Shown here in pieces: positions 9,033 through 17,122 of a stretch of 33,816 bases of DNA; position 1 is the stretch's first letter, and each line of letters opens with the position of its first letter. The notes under the pieces were generated by a model. It was not told the origin of the DNA. It was given only the letters and a program-made list of their open reading frames with translations, and did not search any database. The stretch comes from an uncultured Bacilli bacterium (GTDB taxonomy: Bacteria; Bacillota_I; Bacilli_A; RF39; UBA660), in contig CANRDZ010000006.1 in the NCBI GenBank assembly GCA_947629465.1, positions 1 to 33,816 of the forward strand. Reading direction: 5' to 3'. Both the position numbers and the translations under genes were made by a program.

Positions 9033-9595
9033 TAACTCATCACCGTTCCAAAATTAATGGCTTCGCCACCATTTAAAAGATTATCTAATATAATTCTTAA
9101 ATCATTATTACTTGTTTGACTAGCTTGTAATCCACAATTAGCTAGACCACTTATCATATTATGTAATTTTTTTTGTAAAATTTCTAATTTCTTTTCTTGA
9201 AATATTAAATAATATTCTGTATCAACAACATTATACTCTTCACTCATAAAACTATTAGCTTTATTAATATCTTGTAATATTAATTTACGAATTTCATTAT
9301 TGCTACTATTATTATACATTTTTTGTAATTCTGCTAAATATAAATTTATATCAACTGGACGATCTGCTATAATTAACCAAAATTCATAATCAATTGTATT
9401 ATAAAAATTTCTTAAATTATAAACCATAGCTTGTTGAGCTTGAGTATCAAGAATAAAAATATTTCTTGGATGTATTTTTACTCCCGTTACATAATATCCA
9501 CTGTCTAATTGTATCATACCATTCATTATTTGTTTGACTGGTAACCAAGCTTCAGTAAATTTTGAACTATTTTTCATCTCTTCCGAATTTTTCAT
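9032..9595 (-). CDS. VirB4 N-terminal-domain-like protein (separate ORF)
   Basis: LPVKQIMNGMIQLDSGYYVTGVKIHPRNIF is typical of VirB4 N-termini; stop/start overlap (TAATG) with the downstream ATPase ORF. Confidence 0.7.
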   Translation of the reverse strand: MKNSEEMKNSSKFTEAWLPVKQIMNGMIQLDSGYYVTGVKIHPRNIFILDTQAQQAMVYNLRNFYNTIDYEFWLIIADRPVDINLYLAELQKMYNNSSNNEIRKLILQDINKANSFMSEEYNVVDTEYYLIFQEKKLEILQKKLHNMISGLANCGLQASQTSNNDLRIILDNLLNGGEAINFGTVMS

Positions 9596-9902
9596 ATATA
9601 CTCCATCCTTTCCAATAATATTTCTTATTTTTAGTCAAATAATTCCAAATATTTGTTATAAGCTGTAAAACATTATGATAGTGAGGTACTGGTAAAACTA
9701 AAAAGGTTGAAATCAAGGCTGGAAGTAATAAGATAATTAATACTCCTATACTACTATCAAAAGCAAATAAAAGCATTAAAAGGGACCAAGCACAACCAAC
9801 TATAAATATTATTAAATCTTTTAATGTAAAAAAGCCTAAAATCAATTGGGATTTTTTAGTATTAGCTGGAATCAAATAAGTATTTTGAGGTCTTTCTTCC
9901 AT
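9567..9902 (-). CDS. PrgI-family-like membrane protein
   Basis: 111 aa, two TM segments after IPANTKKSQLILGFFTLKDLIIF; immediately upstream of the VirB4 genes, as for PrgI proteins. Confidence 0.75.
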   Translation of the reverse strand: MEERPQNTYLIPANTKKSQLILGFFTLKDLIIFIVGCAWSLLMLLFAFDSSIGVLIILLLPALISTFLVLPVPHYHNVLQLITNIWNYLTKNKKYYWKGWSIYEKFGRDEK

Positions 9903-9920
9903 AATTAATCAATCTCCTTT

Positions 9921-11138
9921 TTATTTTTCAATATCACATAAATTTGTACTTTTAAAATCTAAATATTGTAATAATAATTTAATTAATATTGGTAAAAAGA
10001 AAATAACTAAACATATTATTGCTCTTTTTATTGTTTTACTTACTGCTTTATTTAAAGCTTTCTCATCATTAGAAGCTGTAGCAGTTATAAAATCAAATAC
10101 TGATAAACCAATTAATAAAATTATTGCTACATATCTTAATATCCTAAACACTTTATTTAAATAATAAGCTGGTGATCCTTCAACATCTGGACTACCTAAA
10201 AGTGATTTGCAATTTTTTTCTGTAGGTTCTGATGGAGTTGTTGGATTTTGGCTTAATTTTGGCTTTCTACATATATAACCTACACCTGATGTATTATTAG
10301 AATATTCTATATCTAAATTAATAGTATTATATCCAGCACTACATTCAACACTAATATTATCCTTTTGATATCCAGAACAAATTTCAAGGCCATTATAAGT
10401 TAAATATTCACCATTATTACAACTAGAAGTTTTTTTATAATCATATAATTTTTTATCAATTTCTGGACTTACACTTTTAATATTTTTTTTAATTTCTACG
10501 GTATATTCAGTACATTTAAGCAAATTACCATTAGTATCATAAGCATTTATTTTAGCTTTTCCTGGATTGCTAAAAACAGCATAACATTTAGATTTATCTT
10601 GCCATTCAACCACTCTATTTCCATATAAATCACTAGAAGTGCATGTTTCATCGATTCCAGTTTCTTTGCCTAAATAATATATTGAATCACCAACATAAAC
10701 TGTTTTTTCATCGCACACATTGTTAGGTTCTTTTTCCTTACGACAGCCAAAGCCAACATATTTTATACCATCAGCTCCGACAAAATTGATAGGAAATGCT
10801 TCGTATTCGTCATAACATACATCCCCATTGGCAGTTTGAATATTACATTTACCTATAGCGTCATTCAAAGGTATACCACAAAAGCTTTCTGAACCGAATT
10901 TTCTATTTAAATCTTTAAAATTATTGGTTTTATAGTTATAAAAAACTGTATCAGTATCATTATTAGATAATTTATAACGAATTTCACAATAGTTGACCCA
11001 ATCATATTCATACCTACTATCTAATTCATCAAATGTTATATATTCTTCGTTGCCATCTATACACGTACCAGTTGTAGCTAGAGCTAAATGAGGCATCATA
11101 AATAGACAAAAAATAATTAAATATAATATTTTTTTCAT
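9921..11138 (-). CDS. Secreted Cys-rich ectodomain fused to a C-terminal T4SS-pilin/VirB2-like two-TM module
   Basis: Signal peptide MKKILYLIIFCLFMMPHLALA; C-terminal FDFITATASNDEKALNKAVSKTIKRA; ORF 9921..11150 begins at a TTG, while GGAG precedes the ATG at 11138. Confidence 0.7.
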   Translation of the reverse strand: MKKILYLIIFCLFMMPHLALATTGTCIDGNEEYITFDELDSRYEYDWVNYCEIRYKLSNNDTDTVFYNYKTNNFKDLNRKFGSESFCGIPLNDAIGKCNIQTANGDVCYDEYEAFPINFVGADGIKYVGFGCRKEKEPNNVCDEKTVYVGDSIYYLGKETGIDETCTSSDLYGNRVVEWQDKSKCYAVFSNPGKAKINAYDTNGNLLKCTEYTVEIKKNIKSVSPEIDKKLYDYKKTSSCNNGEYLTYNGLEICSGYQKDNISVECSAGYNTINLDIEYSNNTSGVGYICRKPKLSQNPTTPSEPTEKNCKSLLGSPDVEGSPAYYLNKVFRILRYVAIILLIGLSVFDFITATASNDEKALNKAVSKTIKRAIICLVIFFLPILIKLLLQYLDFKSTNLCDIEK

Positions 11139-11167
11139 ATTTTTCTCCAAATCTATTAATATAATTT

Positions 11168-11185
11168 ATTGTATCATATTTTATA
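11168..11185 (-). promoter_or_regulatory. Extended -10 promoter element (TATAAAATATGATACAAT)
   Basis: Shares the TATAAAATATGATAmAAT core with 12274-12289 and 32529-32546. Confidence 0.5.
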
Positions 11186-11204
11186 TTTAAAAACTATATA
11201 ATTT

Positions 11205-11229
11205 TAAAAAATGATAAGTAACCTTATCA
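11205..11229 (-). terminator. Terminator hairpin TGATAAG/CTTATCA
   Basis: 7-bp stem overlapping the stop of ORF 11227..12249, T-tract downstream on the minus strand. Confidence 0.65.
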
Positions 11230-12249
11230 CTCTTTAAAATATTCTTCTTCAACATCTGGTTTATTGCTTTCTGGCTTATTTTGCTCTTTTTCATCATTAG
11301 AATCACTAGTCATAGGACAGTTTTTATAAGGATCAAAAATACATTTTGTACAGGCTCCAAAATCTGTATCAGTATTTTTTTCTATTCCTTTAGTTACTTC
11401 AATTACATTTAATATTGCTAATATAATGATTGGTATAATATATATGAATAACCCAGCTATAAATCTTCTTATTAATGAACTAGTAGCTTTACTAATAGCT
11501 TTTTCATCACTGGCTACAATTGCTTTTGTAAAATCAACAATACCAAAAATAATTATTATTAAAGGCACTACTATTTTAGCTATAGATAATATTATTCCTA
11601 ATATTCTAGCTATTTTTCTAATAGCTATATTACCTTTACTATTTAAACTACATAAGCTATTATAATCTAGTTTTTCTTTATAAATATGTTCTTCATCAGT
11701 CGAAGGAGTTTCTGGTCGCCCTGTACTATCAATCCATTTTTCTATTCCAGTTATAGAATAAGATTTTTCATCTAATTCATTATATACTTCTAAAGAATCC
11801 GGAAATTCTAAATCATCAAATATTTCTTTTCTTATATCATCTTTGCCAATTAAATAAGTATAATTACTTTTGTTCTCTTCATAATATTTATCATTACCAT
11901 CAGACAAATTTAAAGTTAGTTCAGGATCATAATAAATATCTAAAAAGAAATATTGAGGGCAATCATTAAAATATGGATAATTACCAGACGTTATAAAATT
12001 TTTAGAAAAATTTTCTATATATACTGTACCATTTTTAAACTCATTTAAATTTGAATATGATATATTATCCCTTGAAAAAAATATTCCCATCTTACCATAA
12101 CTATCTTGAACTAAAGCTACATATTCAAAATAATTTGGTAAGGCTGTAGTATAATATCTGCATGTTAAAGATGGGATGGCTTTTACTTTAATATTAAAAG
12201 CAAAAAATAATAATAGTAAAAAAAGATTTATTTTTAATATTTTTTTCAT
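11227..12249 (-). CDS. Secreted ectodomain plus T4SS-pilin/VirB2-like C-terminal module
   Basis: Signal peptide; FGIVDFTKAIVASDEKAISKATSSLIRRFIAG; Cys pair CTKC. Confidence 0.7.
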   Translation of the reverse strand: MKKILKINLFLLLLFFAFNIKVKAIPSLTCRYYTTALPNYFEYVALVQDSYGKMGIFFSRDNISYSNLNEFKNGTVYIENFSKNFITSGNYPYFNDCPQYFFLDIYYDPELTLNLSDGNDKYYEENKSNYTYLIGKDDIRKEIFDDLEFPDSLEVYNELDEKSYSITGIEKWIDSTGRPETPSTDEEHIYKEKLDYNSLCSLNSKGNIAIRKIARILGIILSIAKIVVPLIIIIFGIVDFTKAIVASDEKAISKATSSLIRRFIAGLFIYIIPIIILAILNVIEVTKGIEKNTDTDFGACTKCIFDPYKNCPMTSDSNDEKEQNKPESNKPDVEEEYFKE

Positions 12250-12273
12250 AACTTCTTCTCCCTTATAGATAAC

Positions 12274-12289
12274 ATTTTATCATATTTTA
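12274..12289 (-). promoter_or_regulatory. Extended -10 promoter element (TAAAATATGATAAAAT) for ORF 11227..12249
   Basis: TGATAAAAT (TGN-TAAAAT) a short distance upstream of the RBS. Confidence 0.5.
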
Positions 12290-12350
12290 TTTAGAAAAAC
12301 TATTATTATTTTTAATTTATTTTTTATAATATTTTATTTAAAATTATATT

Positions 12351-12373
12351 AAAAAAAATCACTAAAAGTGATT
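12351..12373 (-). terminator. Terminator AATCACT-AAA-AGTGATT with T-tract
   Basis: 7-bp stem at 12357-12373 directly after the stop of ORF 12376..12750. Confidence 0.75.
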
Positions 12374-12375
12374 TT

Positions 12376-12750
12376 TTAAACTCCATAACCATTATTATTA
12401 GCTGCTGTTCTAGCATTATTACAAACGTCATCATTGACATTTGTAACACATTGTACACACACATTATAATCGCCACTATTTAAAATTCCTAAAACATTAA
12501 AAAGGGCACTAACTATAGCAGGTATAAAGAAAACAATAACGGCAGCAATAAATCTTTTAATTAAAGTACCAACAGATTTACTGATTGCTTTTTCATCACT
12601 TGATACAACTGCTTTTCCTAAATCCACCATTCCAAAAATAATTAAAAGTAGTGGAATAACTATTTTCATTACTAATACAACATATCCAAGTATTGCCCAA
12701 ATATTTGAAGTGTTTTGGCAAAATTCTGAAACGCCATCCATTAATAACAT
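12376..12750 (-). CDS. T4SS pilin/VirB2-like small membrane protein (124 aa)
   Basis: Two TM helices flanking FGMVDLGKAVVSSDEKAISKSVGTLIKRFIA; C-terminal CVQC. Confidence 0.75.
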   Translation of the reverse strand: MLLMDGVSEFCQNTSNIWAILGYVVLVMKIVIPLLLIIFGMVDLGKAVVSSDEKAISKSVGTLIKRFIAAVIVFFIPAIVSALFNVLGILNSGDYNVCVQCVTNVNDDVCNNARTAANNNGYGV

Positions 12751-12776
12751 AATAAACCTTCTTTCTCTTTATTTAA

Positions 12777-12805
12777 ATTTTATCTAATTAACTTTTATAT
12801 GTCAA
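12777..12805 (-). promoter_or_regulatory. Promoter TTGACA-N17-TAAAAT for the T4SS-pilin-like gene
   Basis: -35 at 12800-12805, -10 at 12777-12782, spacer exactly 17. Confidence 0.75.
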
Positions 12806-12838
12806 GAAATTTAGTATTTATTTGACATTTTTTCTTAA

Positions 12839-13792
12839 TCAATCATCTATTCTTGAAAATCCTAGTGCAATTAAAAATTCATTAACTTTATTATTTTTAT
12901 CTAATTTTTCATCTAAATATGGTAAATTATAAAATACTCTACTACCACTTTCATGTTCAAAATCTCTGACATCTCTATCATTTAATACACTTTTATTTAA
13001 TACAATCTTTTTTCCTTTTAATTTTTCAAATATCTTATGATCATTTCTTATTAATTTATTTAATTTAATTATTCCAGGTTCTACTAAATATACTACTTCA
13101 GTACATAAGTTTTCTGGTCCATCATTTAAATCAACTAAAATAACTTCAGCTTCTGTTGAACTTTGAATTTTATAAGATGCATTCATATAATCTGCACTTT
13201 CTAAAGTTCGGTCATTAAAATATTCAAAATCGGTATTATTAATTTCAAGAGCCATTACTTTATAATATTTTTGCAAATGTTTTTTTAACATATATACTAA
13301 TGTTGTTGCTCCAGCATGTTCCGTAATATTTTTAAAGCCAATAACTCTTTGAATAAATTCAGGATTTTTTTCAGCAACACTTTGACCCATCATAACTTTT
13401 GTAGGATTTTCATTTAAATTTTGATAACTTGCAACATCTTTATAAGAATTTGGATTATCAATTAAAAAAGGTATTGCTTCAACATTTCTCGTAAAATTAT
13501 AAATTCCAACAGATACTAATTGTGATAAATACATTGATGAATTAACAATTGGAGAATCATCTAATAAAATAATAACTTTATTTATATCAAAATTAATAGC
13601 TAAATCTCTTAAGGTATTAATATTTTCATAATCTTTAAGAGCTGTTATATCTAATATTAATCTATTATAGAAAAAATTGCTAAATTGATTAACTAAATCT
13701 TGAACTGTGAATTCTCCATTTATAGATTTAATAACATCTAGAGAAAGTGATCCTAATAAGGTTTGATATTTGTTTGATACAATAACATTCAT
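12839..13792 (-). CDS. TadZ/CpaE-like protein with degenerate P-loop
   Basis: Receiver-like N-terminus, then GFKNITEHAGATTLVYMLKKHL at the deviant Walker A position; sits inside the Tad cluster. Confidence 0.6.
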   Translation of the reverse strand: MNVIVSNKYQTLLGSLSLDVIKSINGEFTVQDLVNQFSNFFYNRLILDITALKDYENINTLRDLAINFDINKVIILLDDSPIVNSSMYLSQLVSVGIYNFTRNVEAIPFLIDNPNSYKDVASYQNLNENPTKVMMGQSVAEKNPEFIQRVIGFKNITEHAGATTLVYMLKKHLQKYYKVMALEINNTDFEYFNDRTLESADYMNASYKIQSSTEAEVILVDLNDGPENLCTEVVYLVEPGIIKLNKLIRNDHKIFEKLKGKKIVLNKSVLNDRDVRDFEHESGSRVFYNLPYLDEKLDKNNKVNEFLIALGFSRIDD

Positions 13793-13806
13793 ATATTATT
13801 CTCCTT

Positions 13807-14262
13807 TTATACTCTTTGATCTTTTCCTGAAGTATTAACAGCTTTTGATTCACCTTTTATAGTAAATGTTAAAATATTTTCTAAATATGGTAAATTAAAT
13901 TTATAAAACACCTTAACATTAAAATACGTTTTATTATCTTTTTTATTTTTACTTATGCAATAATAATATTTTTCTTTTTCATTAACAACATTTTCTAACT
14001 TTGCTTGACTCAAGTCTTTACTACCTTTTTCGCCAACTTCACAAGTTCCTTTTGTATAATATTTGTTAGTACTTAAGTAATTATTAATTATTGTTAAAGA
14101 ATTACCTGTTACTCCTTCATATTTTTCTATTATAGATATCATTTCATTTTTTATTATGAAAGCTTTATTATAAACAATTGTCAAAGTTAAAAAAGCTGCA
14201 AATATAAGCGTAAATCCTATTACAGCTTCAAATAAAGTAGTAAGAGATATTCCTTGTCTCAT
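13807..14262 (-). CDS. TadE/F-like minor pseudopilin
   Basis: GISLTTLFEAVIGFTLIFAAFL hydrophobic N-terminus with Glu at the +5-equivalent position. Confidence 0.6.
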   Translation of the reverse strand: MRQGISLTTLFEAVIGFTLIFAAFLTLTIVYNKAFIIKNEMISIIEKYEGVTGNSLTIINNYLSTNKYYTKGTCEVGEKGSKDLSQAKLENVVNEKEKYYYCISKNKKDNKTYFNVKVFYKFNLPYLENILTFTIKGESKAVNTSGKDQRV

Positions 14263-14270
14263 ATAAACAC

Positions 14271-14783
14271 CTACCTTATCAAAGTTCTTGTAGAACCATA
14301 TATTCTAAAATTAATTGCCGTCACTAATGGTATATCTAGTTGATAGAATAAAGCTATGTCATAATAAACCATTTTTGGTAAACCACCATTTACGGCCATG
14401 CATGATTCATCACTACAAATTTTATTTAAATCTTTATATGTAGCAGCTTCTACATCTACTGCTCTAACACAAAAGGCAGCATTTCTACCATTAGATACTC
14501 GACTACCATTACGATTATAGCCAACCCAGGTGTCGTCTGGACAATCTCCACTTGTCCGATAACCTATTTCAGATAAAGCGTCAATTATTTTGTTAACAGT
14601 AGTAGTATCTAATTCATTATTTTTTGTTAAATCTATATTTTCAGTTTCAATTATATTAATAATTTCATCTTTTACGCCAAAAGCTTTCGTGTGATTTATA
14701 GTTAAACACATAATTCCTGTAAATAGTAAAATAAAGGCTACTACTATTTCAAATATTGGTACCCCACTTATCGCTTCTTTCAT
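14271..14783 (-). CDS. TadE/F-like minor pseudopilin
   Basis: MKEAISG|VPIFEIVVAF matches the type IV prepilin G|xxxxE pattern. Confidence 0.65.
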   Translation of the reverse strand: MKEAISGVPIFEIVVAFILLFTGIMCLTINHTKAFGVKDEIINIIETENIDLTKNNELDTTTVNKIIDALSEIGYRTSGDCPDDTWVGYNRNGSRVSNGRNAAFCVRAVDVEAATYKDLNKICSDESCMAVNGGLPKMVYYDIALFYQLDIPLVTAINFRIYGSTRTLIR

Positions 14784-14797
14784 ATTCTTTCACTTCC

Positions 14798-15031
14798 CTA
14801 GCCTTTATAAACGCATTCAAATTCTTTTTCTGAACCTTTTAAATGGCACGTAACTGTTTTACAATTTACTCCTTCGTCACAAGGATCACATATTGCTTTA
14901 GCACATTGGGAATTTGAAACAAAATTTTGTTTTATAATTGGCCACAATGTGTAGTAAAAAAAGGCTATTAAAATACCAATAGCCAACATTACAACAATAG
15001 CAGAATTTAGTTCTCCTGTAGTTTCTTTCAT
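14798..15031 (-). CDS. Flp-like small pilin, Cys-rich C-terminus
   Basis: MKETTGELNSAIVVMLAIGILIAFFYYTLWPIIK, then six Cys; paralog of the neighbouring ORF. Confidence 0.6.
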   Translation of the reverse strand: MKETTGELNSAIVVMLAIGILIAFFYYTLWPIIKQNFVSNSQCAKAICDPCDEGVNCKTVTCHLKGSEKEFECVYKG

Positions 15032-15041
15032 TATCTATTCC

Positions 15042-15293
15042 TTAATCACAAGTTTTACTAGCACCAGCATTATCTTGTCCAGGTTTAATTGTACATACCA
15101 TATTATCGCCACTTTTAGCACACTCCACAGTATTATCAGAATATCCAGTCGCACCAGCCGCATTACATGCACTAGTTAATTGCATATTGGCTTTTATAGA
15201 TGGCCATATTAAAGCATAAAAGAATGCAGCAATTGCAGCTATAGCTACAATTGTAATAACTGTCATATTTAATTCACCAGTTGCTTCTTTCAA
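15042..15293 (-). CDS. Flp-like small pilin, Cys-containing C-terminus (TTG start)
   Basis: KEATGELNMTVITIVAIAAIAAFFYALIWPSIK, then four Cys; AAGGAG upstream. Confidence 0.6.
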   Translation of the reverse strand: MKEATGELNMTVITIVAIAAIAAFFYALIWPSIKANMQLTSACNAAGATGYSDNTVECAKSGDNMVCTIKPGQDNAGASKTCD

Positions 15294-15330
15294 AATAAAT
15301 CATCTCCTTTATTTTATATAATCTATATTT

Positions 15331-15359
15331 ATTATACCTAATTTAAAAAAAAATAGCAA
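15331..15359 (-). promoter_or_regulatory. Internal promoter TTGCTA-N17-TATAAT for the pilin sub-operon
   Basis: -35 at 15354-15359 (inside the terminator stem), -10 at 15331-15336. Confidence 0.65.
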
Positions 15360-15396
15360 TCTAAATTTAATAAAGTAAACTATTTTTAGATTACTA
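15345..15396 (-). terminator. Terminator between TadC-like and pilin genes
   Basis: TAGTAATCTAAA...TTTAGATTGCTA stem followed by a T9 tract on the minus strand. Confidence 0.7.
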
Positions 15397-15408
15397 TACA
15401 TAATTTTG

Positions 15409-16197
15409 TCATAAGTCCATCATTTGCATAACTGCAAATATCAATAAAATCATTACTCCTAACCCAGTTGAAACTAGCATACTTGTTGTTTTGCTTTCCA
15501 TTTTATCTAACCTATTTTTATATTTTGTTTCACGAGCTTTTTGTTGTAAATTGGAAATAGTTCTAGAAAACATTACCATTTGTTCTTGCTTTCTTTCTTG
15601 ACTTCCTAAACTTAAACGATATAGTAAACGCATCATTCGCATTGAATCTCTTACCGGATATTTTTTGGCAAAATTCATATAAGGATTAATTGAATCATCT
15701 CCAGCATTTATTTCATTAATCATTTCTTGTAAACCATCTTTAAAAATATCTGGAGCATCTAAAACTGATTTTCCAATTGCTACGGGAACTGTATAATGTT
15801 GAATTAATATTTCAATACTTTTTAAATAATAAGGAAGCATACTATCTATAACAAAAATATGTCTTTTATAATATGATTTAATATTTAAATAATCCATTTT
15901 AAATACTAAATATCCTAATACAAATGCTCCTAAAATTTTAATTGCAGATAAATCTTTTAAAAAGAAAAAGATTGTTACAACTATAACTAAAAGACCATTA
16001 CGAATTCTTTTAATAAAAATATTGTCAGGAGAAACATTATCTCCATATCTCGCTCTTACATAAAAGTCCCAATCATCTTCTTTTAATTTTCTAAAGACAA
16101 ATAAATTATCATTTATTAAATCTTTTAAACTAATTTGGCCATTATAACTCATAACTACAAAAATTAAAATAGCTATAAATATCATTTCTACTTGCAT
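15409..16197 (-). CDS. tadC: TadC-like (T2SS F-domain) pilus assembly membrane protein
   Basis: Polytopic; position after TadB; MNEINAGDDSINPYMNFAKKYPVRDSMRMMRLLYRLSLGSQE. Confidence 0.7.
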   Translation of the reverse strand: MQVEMIFIAILIFVVMSYNGQISLKDLINDNLFVFRKLKEDDWDFYVRARYGDNVSPDNIFIKRIRNGLLVIVVTIFFFLKDLSAIKILGAFVLGYLVFKMDYLNIKSYYKRHIFVIDSMLPYYLKSIEILIQHYTVPVAIGKSVLDAPDIFKDGLQEMINEINAGDDSINPYMNFAKKYPVRDSMRMMRLLYRLSLGSQERKQEQMVMFSRTISNLQQKARETKYKNRLDKMESKTTSMLVSTGLGVMILLIFAVMQMMDL

Positions 16198-17105
16198 TAT
16201 TCAGCCCCCACATCATCATTGTAATATTTCTCACCAGATATTAAGAAATATACATTTATTAAGATTATTGCATGAAGTACAATTTGAACATACCATATGT
16301 TAAGAAGTTCAATATAGTTGTCTTCACCTAACATAAATTCAACTACTATGACAAGGGAAAATAATACCATAGCAAAGGATAAGAATTTTTTATGAAAGTT
16401 TTTACGATCCATTTGATCACGATACACACCTTCAACCAAAGCATCTATATCCATTGACATATTTTCTAGTGATTCACCAGCATCTTTGGCACCTTCTTTA
16501 GTTATTTGTAAAAATAATTGGTGCATATTTTTAACCATATAATAAGGATATTTATTATTAAAATATTCTATTGATTGATCAATAGTACCATTTTGGTAAG
16601 ACATTTCAATCATCTTTTTTAAATCACTTAATACGGGTTCTTCAATTATTCCAGAATCTCTAACACCCTCTAAGCTTTTAACAAAACTTTGAGTCGTATT
16701 AAATTCCATTATAACATTGGTTGTATATGTTTGAATTTGTTCAAAAATAAATTCACTATAAACTCTTTTACATCTTAAGTAAGCTAAATAAGGTATAAAT
16801 GCTATAGTTGCTGTTGCATATATTATTGCCCACAAAATACTGTAAAAATAGAAATAACCAATAATTGCGGCAAAACCACCTAATATTGCAATTTGCGTTA
16901 CATATTGTCTTATTGTATATTCTTGTCCTAATTCTTTTGATTTTTCTCTTACTACTTTAAAAGAGTATGGTGCATATTTATTATAAAGATCTCCTACAGT
17001 ATCAACAACTTTTTTAAGAGATTCAGATCCTGTTTTTACATTTCTATAATATAAAACAAATATTGCTAACATTATTAAAATTAACAATTCTGGTAAAGTT
17101 CTCAT
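16197..17105 (-). CDS. tadB: TadB-like (T2SS F-domain) pilus assembly membrane protein
   Basis: FNTTQSFVKSLEGVRDSGIIEEPVLSDLKKMIE..., TM pairs; follows the CpaF-like ATPase. Confidence 0.7.
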   Translation of the reverse strand: MRTLPELLILIMLAIFVLYYRNVKTGSESLKKVVDTVGDLYNKYAPYSFKVVREKSKELGQEYTIRQYVTQIAILGGFAAIIGYFYFYSILWAIIYATATIAFIPYLAYLRCKRVYSEFIFEQIQTYTTNVIMEFNTTQSFVKSLEGVRDSGIIEEPVLSDLKKMIEMSYQNGTIDQSIEYFNNKYPYYMVKNMHQLFLQITKEGAKDAGESLENMSMDIDALVEGVYRDQMDRKNFHKKFLSFAMVLFSLVIVVEFMLGEDNYIELLNIWYVQIVLHAIILINVYFLISGEKYYNDDVGAE

Positions 17106-17122
17106 TTTTGCACCACTCCTTT

